In this document: positions 53,401 through 63,412 of the stretch, piece after piece
Position numbering within the stretch: position 1 is the stretch's first letter
Layout of the letters: each line of letters opens with the position of its first letter
Assembly: GCF_964340395.1 (NCBI RefSeq)
Contig: NC_135563.1
Span: forward strand, 19,391,651-19,455,650
Length of the DNA stretch: 64,000 nt
Origin: Glandiceps talaboti
Lineage: Eukaryota; Hemichordata; Enteropneusta; Spengelidae
Reading direction: 5' to 3'
Program-made: the position numbers and the translations under genes
Notes under the pieces: generated by a model
What the model was told of the DNA's origin: nothing
What the model saw: the letters and a program-made list of their open reading frames with translations, nothing else
The model's database searches: none

Positions 53401-56400
53401 GGTCTACTTCTCCAGCTATTAACTGTATATATCCAAAGACAAAGTCCTGACCAAACTTCTTCAATTCTGAAAATACAACATTTAAAAGTATTTACAGATT
53501 TACCATGGAGTGAATGTACACAAGATGAAGTAATTTCTGATGAATGTGTATTTGAGGTATCATAGTTATTCGAGGTGTACACAGTGACTGGGTAGGTATT
53601 CAAATGATTGGATTCATCTAAGATGTAATTAAGATCAGTATGAAGCAATAGTGATTGACTTGATATGGTCTAACTTTGAATATGGAGGTCATAGTCAGGA
53701 GTGAAGTATTGTCTCAAATAGATACTATATCACAGAAAATATATCAGATTGATTCAAGTCTTATCTGATAAAATTGACTGTCATTTTGCTATGATATATC
53801 AAGAATACAAAAAAAACATGATGTGGTATTTAACAATTACCGATATGTTCCATCTTTGTGCAAGGTTTGCCTTAAACAGCTGATAAACATGGCTACCTAC
53901 TCAGAAATGCATGAAAACCCTAAAATATAAAACTCCGGGCTCACAGCCCAGTATACACCATAAGTACAGTTGCATTTCAAGTCTAAAACTATGAGGGGTG
54001 GAACACTATACAAGTCACTACCCCCAGTGCTTTCAGTAATTCTCCATTCAATAGAGAATTACTGAAAGTACCGGGGTAGTCATAAAATGTTGAAAAATGA
54101 ATAAAGAAGCTAGTCGCACTTATCTACATTTCTGACAACAGCATGAGAATAATTGATGTCATTTTTATTCACCTTGGAGTCTTGTCTCCAGGAAATTTGC
54201 AACAATAGTGAAGACTGATCGTCTGTCTACTTGGATCATACTTCGTACATCCACTTCTTTGAAAATTGCTTTGAGTATCTCTCCTTCACTGCCAATAGGA
54301 AAATTACTGTATGTACTCTGTGTATGGAACAGAAATGCAAACATGTAAGGTTTATTAATTTACTGTTTGGGGAAATATGAATACATTTACCCGGTATATT
54401 CAGGCGATCACATAAAACTCTTACACAACTTCTCTTCTTTCACTGTTCATTGAGAAACTTGTCCTGATTCAGTGTCTAACTGGATCTGACAGAATGTTCC
54501 AAATTTGTTGGAGGTGTTGAGTAAACTGGAGGTTAGTTTCCATATAAATTTAGGTGTGAAAGTACTTGTCAGTCACTGTAAAACTTACCAGGGCTACAAG
54601 ACCTAACAATGCATGTGGAGTCACTGTGTAATGATCTTTAAGTCTGTCACAGTAGAATGACACCAGGACTTTAACTACAGGTAAGAAAAAAAACATTGAA
54701 ATCAGTCAACAGTCATTTTTTCCAATATTTAGCACTAACTAACAATTTTGACCCTTGAAACTCTACTTAACTTGGAAATTAAATACTCTTGAGTAATCAG
54801 ATGGAATACATGAAAGTTATTCCATGTCTAAACTACAAGTACCCTCCTTTTTACCTTATCTGATTTCACTGCCTCTGGGCTGACATATACTGTTTGTATT
54901 TGCTTTGTTTTTATGGTTAAGATTACAGTCAACTCAGTGTGAACATAACTTGCCAAGTGTGAACCCTCTATTGTACTAGTTTACCTGGGGTATGAGCTCA
55001 AAATTACTGACAATTTGAACAATGTATTCATTTAAAAAAAGTCCAAAGTGACAAATTAAATAGTTATATAGCCAAGAGACTTGACTATCTGGCTTGACAA
55101 TGTCATTTACTAGAACACCTATTGAACAGTTATGTTGAGCCAGATAGCCAAGTCTATCAGCTATCTGTTAGGTGACTCAGGGTAACTTTCAAGACATGTT
55201 GTGCATGTGAATTATGACCTGCTGTCTCAACTGTCTGACATGCATCGACACATACGCCTGATTTGCACATATGTATAACTGTACACCTTCTTGAAATCTA
55301 ATATGACATGTACATACCTTCATCTGTTATAAGGAAATCTGTAGGCAATCTGTTGAGAACCTCTGACAGAAGTCTTGTTCCTCTACATCTTGTATTGGTG
55401 TCTACACTGGTAAGGTAAGGTCTGTTTGGACAGTGAACACAGTTATGTCATCAAAAACAATGTTATGAATAAAAGATATGTTACAGTCTTTAGCTGAGAA
55501 AACTTAAATTTATTTTTCAAATACCCTTCATCATCAGGTCATCATTTTTATTTCAAGTTACTAGTATGTTATTACATACCCCAGCTTTTCAACCAGATCC
55601 AATATCTTGATTTCATTTGTGTGAATGGCTGAAATGCAACAGAAAAGATTATTGCTTACTTTACAAAATTCCTTATGATGAAATCACCCTAGAAATGATT
55701 TCACACCTGCTTTCGATTCCTATGAAGACGATAAGTGATCCTATTCAATGCTTATCAGGTTTTAACACAGAAATGCAGCTAGACATCAAGCTGAGTAGAC
55801 CTTAGTAACAGGTGAATCATGTTAACAACATTACAAGTGCATCTTTGGCATGTCAGTATTAATCCATTACACACTGACAGACACATATATGCTACTTCAT
55901 TCAAACTGATTTCTCATGACCTTTCTAAAAACACAGTCCTGATAGGTAGATTATGTTTACAACCTAACTCCATCTTTCAGGCTTAATGTATTAAAGTATC
56001 ATGTGGATGTAGCTGTAAAAATTGTAGCATTAGTTTGAATTTGACTTGTTTTCTTTTCTTTTGGGACATTTTTCCTTCTGGAGTTTATAGTTTTATAGAA
56101 AAATCCACCCAACTTTGCAAAGCAGATCTGCCTCACATTCTCTGTTTGAGGTTGTACAGCTGGAATTGTAGCATTTATCTTGAGTTTAACCCCAGAATGA
56201 AAAATGCTCAAAAACAAAAGAAAACAATTCAACTTCAAAACATGTGCATCTAATATGGATAACGTGCAATGATGTGATCGGTTATTTCAACATGCCATAG
56301 ACAGTGGCATACTGTCTATGAACATGCCAATTGGATTTATTAAATGCCAGGTAGTAATTTTACAGTCAGTATGGATGTATTTGATTAATCTGAGGTGAAA

Positions 56401-57192
56401 ATCCAAAAAGACCAGCCATAGAAGTATCACCTATGGTAGCTGCAATAATTGTAGCTTTGTTTTTATTTACAATAGTCAATACTATTTTTTTTTTTTTTTT
56501 TTGTTACTCAACATTTTTCGTTTTACTTTTCAAATTTATTTCTTACGGGGTTTGCAAAGAAAAATAAATTAACGGAGGACCGAGAACGACGTAGCGAAGC
56601 CACTACAGTACTGCATCTACACTGATGGATGACCAGCTAACGATTATTCCCGCCGTCCTCCTTGCTGATGATGTTTTTCGGGACACCATTCTGAAATTGT
56701 TCCTGGTGTTGAGGGACACAATCAGTATCGCGTCCCGTATACCGTCTGCAAGCAGGACGAGCTAACGATGTATCCACAAATTCATTTCCGTCCCCAATTA
56801 CAGCTAGCAGTAGGACTAATGGACTAAACCATCGACTAACATGCATTGCTACACGCGACTTCAGTAACATTAATAACATAACCAATTTGTACCGGTTTTT
56901 ATTTGTATACTAGTATCTGTACTGTCGATCTTGTTGTTTTACTGAAATAAACTAATCTAAACCATGACACAACCGTGACGATGACGAGATCGACACATGC
57001 TCACACAGCAACGAGCTCCATCGAAGGATCAAAACACGGTGTCAGTCATTCTTTCCGACGCGACATCAACACGTATTACAAAATGTTCAATCAAATATGG
57101 ATCAAACCTTTAACGATCGTAGGTAGGTCATTTTCTTGTAACCCTTTCACATAATTCTCGGCTGCCCCAGCAATCCACATGGACGCAGCCAT
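44476..57192 (-). CDS. MMS19: MMS19, cytosolic iron-sulfur assembly targeting protein
   Basis: HEAT-repeat subunit of the CIA targeting complex, which delivers Fe-S clusters to DNA repair and replication enzymes such as XPD. Exons, minus strand: 57192-57108, 55628-55580, 55421-55318, 54674-54589, 54317-54173, 53466-53341, 53040-52892, 52403-52251, 52085-51944, 51514-51360, 51199-50913, 50420-50323, 49620-49477, 49156-48913, 48486-48384, 47876-47678, 46952-46834, 46320-46077, 45660-45410, 45025-44966, 44580-44476 (TAA). All phases close, giving 1015 aa (human 1030). Diagnostic blocks: GYIQLIAGEVDPRNLM; YFPIDFTPPPNDPYGI, the family hallmark; HLCEPQLKLMWP; LPLMLEQFHKHTQ; LFLDGD; SAKCYAGLVNK; MMYRQRFFMITLPKVVQGY; VLLSELPPLIPMLVQSL; and the C-terminal DDRKRFVRREAVTARNEW. 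Relative to human, about ten residues after the final NEW are missing. Head-to-head with the UBTD-like gene. Confidence 0.97.
45780..46053. mobile_element. Tandem decayed hAT-like fragments (MMS19 intron)
   Basis: Two adjacent diverged segments each carry (A)ACA(T/C)CAA(A/G)TTTTG, ACAAGAAA..GC and TTGACTTAGAG, the order seen in the hAT-like copy at 60423. The second segment ends TTAGAGTACACACTGG, a near-match to the element terminus. Both lie in the MMS19 intron between exons 18 and 19. Confidence 0.6.
47168..47510. repeat. Dispersed repeat family R330, copy 2 (MMS19 intron)
   Basis: Same ordered blocks as copies 1 and 3: CCAACCCATTCTC, GTTAAAATCAA, CCAATATGGCCGCCAAA, TTTCCTTGAAAACAAAATGG, ATGACAAAGTTTGAGAAAAT, CCCCAAGGTACAGTCTACC. 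Confidence 0.65.
49978..50290. repeat. Dispersed repeat family R330, copy 3 (MMS19 intron)
   Basis: Ordered blocks CAACCAATCTCGTTAAAATC, CCAATATGGCCACCAAA, TTTCCTTGAAAACAAGATGG, ATGACTAAGTTTGGAAAGAT and GAGGTGCATTCTACC. Same orientation as the other two copies. Confidence 0.65.
50583..50830. repeat. Pyrimidine-rich repeat with ~60-bp direct copies
   Basis: CCATCCCTAGCTCTCTTGGG followed by CTGTCTGTCTTT occurs twice, and a third time in diverged form (CCATCCTGAGTTCTCTTGG), among CTGT and CTCT runs. In the MMS19 intron between exons 11 and 12. Confidence 0.85.
52494..52765. repeat. ~122-bp tandem repeat, 2.3 copies (MMS19 intron)
   Basis: Each unit runs GGGG-TCTAAC/T-C-ACTCCT, TTGAATATAAATRTRTGTCT, GTCAGT-C-A, TTCTACAT, CATGGCCAAT or CATAGCCAAT. 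A third partial unit starts at about 52729. In the intron between exons 7 and 8. Confidence 0.75.
54017..54080. repeat. Fold-back element, ~27-bp arms (MMS19 intron)
   Basis: ACTACCCCCAGTGCTTTCAG..AATTCTC, a 9-nt centre, then GAGAATT..CTGAAAGTACCGGGGTAGT. The arms match except for a few positions in the GC-rich part. Confidence 0.9.
55066..55171. mobile_element. Fold-back element family FB47, copy in MMS19 intron 3
   Basis: Left arm TAGCCAAGAGACTTGACTAT..CTGGCTTGACA and right arm whose complement reads AGCTGATAGACTTGGCTATC..TGGCTCAACA. The arms are the same sequence type as the 47-bp minisatellite unit at 61858-62603 and the solo element at 62699-62801. Confidence 0.75.
55629..57107 (-). other. 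MMS19 intron 1 (1.5 kb)
   Basis: No exon recognised. Contains a short inverted repeat CATAGACAGT..ACTGTCTATG (56297-56321), a T16 run near 56487 and a CG-richer stretch near 56575-56780 without recognisable coding homology. Confidence 0.6.
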
Positions 57193-57817
57193 GTTCTTTC
57201 TCGATTGAAATCACGCGAGAATTTACTATGGGCATACCTCATTTTCCATTTTATATCAGGAATGTGGGAAAACGATAAATGCAACACAAAAATGACATTT
57301 TTCCTGTCAGAATCTAACTTAATTTTATAATGTCAATTTCACGCTAGCGCTTGAACACCTGGCTGTTATACGAGAAAAGTTAGACCAATCATTGATACCG
57401 TAATGGTTGAACATTGCTTTGCCCAATGGAATGAGCTCTTATGAACTAAGTTCTGCGCTTGCTCCTTCGCAGGCCCTCTAAGTTATGTATTATTTGTAAC
57501 AGAGCAGTTCTGCATTTTTAAACTTTCAAATAATGTGTCTGTTTCCCTGAATCAAAATTACTGGCTAATATTTAAAACATGAAATATACACGGAATCACT
57601 ATTTTGAAATGGTATTTCGGAATTTTTTACTGACACACTGTGTTCTGATATTACATTTTTTTAAAGGTACCTAAGTGGCTTTAGTTGTGACGTCATTCGG
57701 TGGCCAGAGGACACCTTTCGTCGGCATTTACGTACACTGCACTGTCACCGTGGATGGATGATACATAATAATAAGAAAAGTCGCGGGTTTTTTTCAAGGT
57801 GACCACCCTGAACCACC
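57193..57817. promoter_or_regulatory. Bidirectional promoter interval MMS19 / UBTD-like gene
   Basis: 625 bp between two divergent ATG codons. A perfect CRE lies within it. No other gene or repeat was recognised. The same head-to-head pair (MMS19 / UBTD1) is known in human at 10q24. Confidence 0.6.
57688..57695. promoter_or_regulatory. Full palindromic CRE
   Basis: TGACGTCA, the complete CREB/ATF consensus, 122 bp upstream of the UBTD-like ATG. Single occurrences arise by chance, but the place is apt. Confidence 0.45.
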
Positions 57818-57896
57818 ATGGGAGGGTGCGTAAGCTCATCGCAGGATCGAAGCGACGGCGGAGTTGATTCTAGTGATAATGCCGTCGCAGGATCAA
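57818..57896 (+). CDS. First coding exon of a UBTD1/UBTD2-like ubiquitin-domain gene (3' partial)
   Basis: UBTD proteins carry a UBTD1/2 family domain and a C-terminal ubiquitin-like domain and associate with E2/E3 ubiquitin enzymes. Only exon 1 is visible: a strong Kozak start (ACCACCATGGG), then MGGCVSSSQDRSDGG and an Asp/Ser-rich stretch to AGS, 26 codons plus one base, ending at a GTAAGA donor. The MGGCV opening is shared with vertebrate UBTD2 (UBTD1 begins MGNCV) and is a typical N-myristoylation plus palmitoylation start. Head-to-head placement with MMS19 matches human UBTD1. No exon for the PLKKE-type conserved block was found up to 64000, so the next exon lies beyond the window. Identity rests on a short motif plus linkage, hence moderate confidence; another N-myristoylated protein is possible. 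Confidence 0.72.
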
Positions 57897-59501
57897 GTAA
57901 GAAATCCTCTTCTCACATACACTTCGTCCAGATGCCTGTTTTGTTTCCGCATCAACACATATTTTGATCAGGGTATTGTTCGGCATTTAAAAAATAGAAA
58001 AAGTTCCTACAGTACTGTTTGACAATCTGTCGTTAAGGTACTTTTTCCTTCGCCATTTCTTGTATGACGAAATTGAATACTTACATAGTTATATGATCGT
58101 ATTGTGGAATGCAGAAGTTTGTAGATTTAGTTGTATAATAATAGTACATAGACAGTTGAACGGTTCCAATCCAGTACACATGCTGGTTACGCATGTGATC
58201 GATCCAATCATCGGATCAGGAGTATATATTGTTAAAACTTCAGACAGACTTTGATGATGTCCAAAGGTACAACATGATCAGAATGAACAAAGTGAGAATC
58301 TGTTTTTATAAAAGGTTCGATTCGATGTTATTGTTGCTAATGAGAGGTTTATTTGTGTTACATAATCCTGTATTTGTAAATGTCACTAATCGCTGTCTGT
58401 CTGTCTGAGCAGCCATGCTCTGATGGAGATTGAAGGTGATTCCTGTATTAAGATACATTTCTAAAGTGTATTTTGACCCATGGAATATTGAATCTAATGG
58501 GTGCAATTAGAAAACTTTGCAAAAAAATCAGTGTGTAGATTATGTGAGTGGCACTGAAGTAGGAATTGTAAATTTGTCATGCTTATGCCAATAATTAAAC
58601 TGACAATATCCAGCAAGCATGTCAAATTTATAATTCTTGAGAAGACATCAATGGGTATTTAAGCAAAACATTGAAAATATGTTGAGGTGACAGCTATCAG
58701 TATCAGACATTGACAGTCTATCCCATGTTTGAAACCATGGTAACAGGAAAGAAGAAGATGCGTAAAATCTATGTGATGAGCTAGTTTGGTATAATAACAC
58801 AAATTGGCAAGCTTGGAAAGCACTCATAGTTTTTATTTACCAGTTTGTTCACTTATTCCACTGTTACTGCCTAAAATAGACACAGGCTACTATAACAGCC
58901 CAAGAGCTGTAGCACCCATCTGTTACAGTTTAGTATGATGTATCTAGACAAGTGTTTTTGCTAAGTGAGTTCCCAGGCACTTCACCAGTCTTTCTAAAAC
59001 CAAATTATAGTACAGTGGGAGACTTACAATATTTAAATCACTTTTACCTGATTTGACCCTCTCTGTTACCGAAGTCTTAGCAAAACGTTAATGGACTATA
59101 CCAGCATCTCAGAGAGAACAGTAATCTATTCCAAACTTGAGCGAAAAAATCAAGCAGAGATGGACTGATTGATTACCGCAGTAGCAGATGTGTGTAAAAT
59201 ATACAGTAGTTGATTTATGTATAAGTTATGAGTTATGATTTATATATAAGACATGTTCAATATTCAGACATTTTGTCCAAGAATTCAAGATATCGGTTCA
59301 TTTCAATGAAATTTCATCATTGATAGGTAAACTGCACCTTGAAAGTTCATATACGTATTTGAACTGAACATGCACCAGTTACTCAGTCCTGATTGGTTGT
59401 ACTGTAGTAAACTGATCAAATCTGTTCATACTGATTGGTACAGTTGTGACTGACCAGTGGTGTAAATTAAAGCAAAAGTACTTGTACATCCTTTCAATGT
59501 G

Positions 59502-59584
<83 letters not shown>

Positions 59585-59657
59585 ACACAGACAGACAGAC
59601 AGACATACAGACAGACAGACAGACAGACACACACACACACACACAGACACACACACT
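59502..59657. repeat. (AC)n with internal (AGAC)n microsatellite
   Basis: About 80 bp of AC, then AGAC tetranucleotides with one ATAC variant, then AC again. Predicted Cys/Val- and Thr/His-rich frames are artefacts. Confidence 0.97.
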
Positions 59658-60422
59658 TTGTTGAGTAATTTCTTTTAGATATCCTACATACTTTCCCCAG
59701 TTTCAGTTTTCATCATAAATACTTCAAAATTCAAAAATATTAACATGCCTGAAAAGCATGCTTGAATAACAACAGATTGAGTTGATACTATAATAATTAA
59801 TACTACATATGTAGATGTCATATTTCAAATACAACATGATACAATTTAATGTACAGGTATTTTTTCAGCTCAATTCCAAGAAAACACCTCTCCCAAAGAA
59901 GACAGAGTTTAAAAAAATATTTTGATTTTCCTACATTTTTTTTTATTACTCCAGTAGAAATCCAAATTATACATGTTTTATATGATTCCTGTATACAACA
60001 ATTCAGTACTGTTCTAGAAAAGACTTGGAATACCAAAGTAATGCTGGTCAAGAACATCTGTGAACTCAGGATTAATGACAAAATACTAGTAGTATCAGAT
60101 AAGGTACAGGGACGTGTAGATATCTCCTCTAATTCCTTTCAAGTAAATATAGCCAGCAACAAATATGATACATGCAATCAGTGAAGCCCTAAAATGAAGA
60201 AGACCCTACAGTGATTTCATTTTCTCTTGGGTGGTTATATCCTGCTGTACCTCTCTTCATATATTTTTTGTAAGGAAGCTTCCTGTCATGTTTGACAGTG
60301 CACAATAAAAATAAATACATAGTTTGTTAGTTAGTTAGAGTGATAAGTGGGTAAAATCATAGACAAGATGTAAACTCTACCGGAGGAGGGGGGTGTCAGT
60401 GATGTTTGATAATGCATAGCAT

Positions 60423-60594
60423 CAGTGTGCCCTCTAATGATAGCTAAATTTTGTTGTTGTGAGTCAAAATGAGAAAAAAATGGCATTTCTTGTGAGTCAC
60501 CACATAGTAAAAGATAGTGAAACACCAAATTTTGGTGTGTCAATAGAAATTGTATGTGTCAGTGACACGTCAAATTGGCTTAGAGGGCACACTG
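60423..60594. mobile_element. Non-autonomous hAT-like element (MITE), copy C, with exact 8-bp target duplication
   Basis: 172 bp with CAGTGTGCCCTCTAA at the left end and its exact complement at the right, flanked on both sides by CATAGCAT (60415-60422 and 60595-60602). Internally it is the reverse complement of copy A with modest divergence. No transposase. Confidence 0.93.
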
Positions 60595-61857
60595 CATAGC
60601 ATTATTCATTTTATTAACAGTTATTGTCAAGAGCATTAAATAGGTAAATCTACCTAAATTCCTGAGACCAAATTCAGTTGTCACTTGATGAAAACATTTC
60701 TACTTTCGACAATGAAGATTTTCTGAGATTTGAACTCTGTGTCTTTAGATTATGTAAATCTATAATCACAAAGTGATGTTGTAAAACCTAAAGTTACAAA
60801 AGTAAATTATGGTATCTTCATTCTGGGTGATACACCCAGTATGTCAGAATCTGTTGAAAAATATATTGACCACTTTATAAAAGCCTTGATATTTCTGTAT
60901 TGTTTTTTTATGTATATGAACCTTGCATGTTGGTATTGTCCACGACTGTCATATACTTCAACTATACATTGCTCAAATACTTAATATTCTGGACTTTTTT
61001 CAACTACACACAAGAAAAATACTCATTATTAAAAATATAATAATGTTTTCAATAAAGAGCATCTTTTAGTCTGTATAAAACATAGTTAAGTTCAGAGTGG
61101 GTATAGGGTGAGGATGGGGTTGAAGGCAACTATATGTCCAACGTTGACTGTTTGAACCTTGGACATAACTAATACATTTATATATCAAAAATATACAAAG
61201 ATAGATGAACATTGAAAAGATACACACAACTTTATAAATAAAAATTGGCTTTAAAAATCTTATGAAATCTTTGAAAAGAAGACAACAGAAACTACAAAAA
61301 TGACTAACTATGTCATTTTGCATGGAAACCATGAAAGTATTTGATGAGAATACAATCTATCTGGAAACTAAATTTGTACACATACATAGAAGTCATTGAC
61401 ATGCAGTTGTAGTACATCTGTAGGGTAATACACTTTTGTTGATATTAGTAGTCATGCAGTGAGAGGGCTTTCCCTCGACCTTTATAGAGTAGTGGGTACG
61501 ATTTATAACAATATATATTAATTAACATAAAAAAGGAAGCTATTGTTATGTAAATGTACTGTCTACAGAGAACTCAGGATAGAACCTCTTTTTCAATGAT
61601 TTTCACTGTTCAATATTTTGCTTTCCTTTTTGGCTAATTTCATGTTGACTGTATATTTAAAAAAATCAAATATCATAGATGATTTAATTGAAATGTCCAG
61701 AAAATGTGGATTAAAGTAGACAAAAAGATAAGATAAAATTGGTCAGACCGAACCTTTTTTGACATTTTTCCTCAAAATGTTCGTGTAACTAGTAAATGTA
61801 TAGGTAACTGTCATAGTATCAATCATACTTCAAAAAAATTACAACCTCATCATACCC

Positions 61858-62603
61858 AGCCCAGAGACTTGGCTATCTGACGACTTACTGGTTTGACTGT
61901 ATAGCCCATAGACTTGACATACTGGCTTGACAGTATAGCCCAGAGACTTGGCTATCTGACTTGACATACTGGTTTGACAGTATAGCCCAGAGATTTAGCT
62001 ATCTGACTTGACATACTGTCTTGACAGTATAGCCCAGAGACTTGCCTATCTGACTTGATATACTGGCCTGACAGTATAGCCCAGAGACTTGGCCTGACAG
62101 TATAGCCCATAGACTTGGCTATCGATTTGACATACTGGCCTGACAGTATAGCCCATAGACTTGGCTATCAGACTTGACATACTGGCCTGACAGTATAGCC
62201 CAGAGACTTGGCCTGACAGTATAGCCCATAGACTTGCCTATCTGACTTGACATACTGTCTTGACAGTATAGCCCAGAGACTTGCCTATCTGATTTGACAT
62301 ACTGGCTTGACAGTATAGCCCATAGACTTGGCTATCTGACTTGACATGCTGGTTTGACAGTATAGCCCAGAGACTTGGCTATCTGATTTGACATACTGGC
62401 TTGACAGTATAGCCCAGAGACTTGGCTATCTGATTTGACATACTGGCTTGACAGTATAGCCCAGAGACCTGGCTATCTGATTTGACATACTGGCCTGACA
62501 GTATAGCCCAGAGACTTGGCCTGACAGTATAGCTCAGAGATTTGGCTATCAGACTTGACATACTGGCTTGACAGTATAGCCCAGAGACTTGGCTATCTGA
62601 CAA
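61858..62603. repeat. 47-bp minisatellite, 18 units
   Basis: Consensus unit starts AGCCCAGAGACTTGGCTATC and ends GGCTTGACAGTAT. Most units are 45-47 bp, three are 26-bp deletion units (AGCCCAGAGACTTGG then CCTGACAGTAT), and one is 34 bp. Each 26-bp unit follows a GGCCTGACAGTAT unit, so a multi-unit cassette seems to have been amplified. Confidence 0.95.
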
Positions 62604-62698
62604 GATACTAGCTTCTGTTTCTGCTTCTGCTGTATACTGTGCAAAACACCTTGCAGTTATCACACATGTCAGTGTGGTACTGGAGTGATGTGATGAGT

Positions 62699-62801
62699 TT
62701 ATAGCCCAGAGACTTAGCTATCTTACTTTACATTCTGGCTTGACATAATATTATGGTGAATGACATTTTCAAGTCGGATAGCCAAATCTATGGGCTGCCT
62801 C
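62699..62801. mobile_element. Solo FB47 fold-back element beside the minisatellite
   Basis: Left arm TATAGCCCAGAGACTTAGCT..ATC. The right arm, read as complement, is AGCCCATAGATTTGGCTATC..CGACTTG, with ATAATATTAT at the centre. The left arm is a minisatellite-type monomer. Confidence 0.8.
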
Positions 62802-62923
62802 CTACAAACACAAATCTCAGAATTGTTTACATAGCATCTGAGGGCACAATCATTGTTAACTTACCTATAATAGGTCCATTGATCAAGGATATCCCTAAAG
62901 TCACAGTTATCTTATGATAAAGG

Positions 62924-63036
62924 TACATGTTAGTCCTGTTTGCAGATGGTGTACAAGCCTTGATTCTGACAATGTCCCCTTTGATGTTTAGGGATATTGT
63001 CAGAATCACGTCTGCAAACAGGACTTGGCACATGTA
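62924..63036. mobile_element. Fold-back element of ~113 bp
   Basis: Left arm TACATGTTAGTCCTGTTTGC..AGA..GATTCTGACAATGTCCC. Right arm reads, as complement, TACATGTGCCAAGTCCTGTT..TGCAGAC..GATTCTGACAATATCCC. Centre about 11 nt. Unrelated to the other fold-backs. Confidence 0.85.
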
Positions 63037-63184
63037 TGACTGATTGACACAGCCTTACCAGTCATCGTGATTTTGTGAGTGACACATGGCAGTTAGGGGT
63101 GTATACTATTAGCCTATCCAATGTGTAGAACACTAAGCGTATCCTTTAATAAAAAGAACAAAATTGTGTCAGAATGATAAAAAC

Positions 63185-63412
63185 TAGGATTTCTTGTGAT
63201 TCACCACATGATAAGGGATGTTAGTACGAGAGTCAACTCATGTGGGGAATTTGCCTATTACCCCCTCACCACTATGTAGCAGTGAGGGTGATAGCTAAAA
63301 TCCCAACATGAGGTGACTCTAGGCTAAAGGGATATGGAAACACCCAATATTGGTGCATCACAAGAAATTGCCGTGCATTAGTGGCACCTCACATTGACTG
63401 AAAGTGCACATT
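63185..63412. mobile_element. Decayed hAT-like MITE, copy D, interrupted by an insertion
   Basis: TTCTTGTGATTCACCACAT and, after the insertion, AACACCCAATATTGGTGCAT, CACAAGAAATTGCCGTGC and GTGGCACCTCACATTGAC follow the order of copy C. The terminal inverted repeats are lost. Confidence 0.7.
63220..63326. mobile_element. 107-bp fold-back element nested in hAT-like copy D
   Basis: Arms GAGTCAACTCATGTGGGGA and complement GAGTCACCTCATGTTGGGA (17 of 19 identical), with an inner inverted pair CCCTCAC..GTGAGGG. Direct repeats AAGGGAT flank it (63213-63219 and 63327-63333), consistent with a 7-bp target duplication. Confidence 0.8.

Noticed and set aside
55999-56253. Opposite-strand frames with similar-looking ends
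   Set aside because: They lie in MMS19 intron 1 on an imperfect internal repeat; no domain, no splice context.
61858-62603. CRISPR-like regular repeats
   Set aside because: Contiguous tandem minisatellite with no unique spacers, in an animal nuclear genome.
62379-62663. 94-residue frame with internal repeats (SLSYTV.., QYVKSDSQ..)
   Set aside because: Reading of the 47-bp minisatellite; 47 is not divisible by three and the frame drifts.
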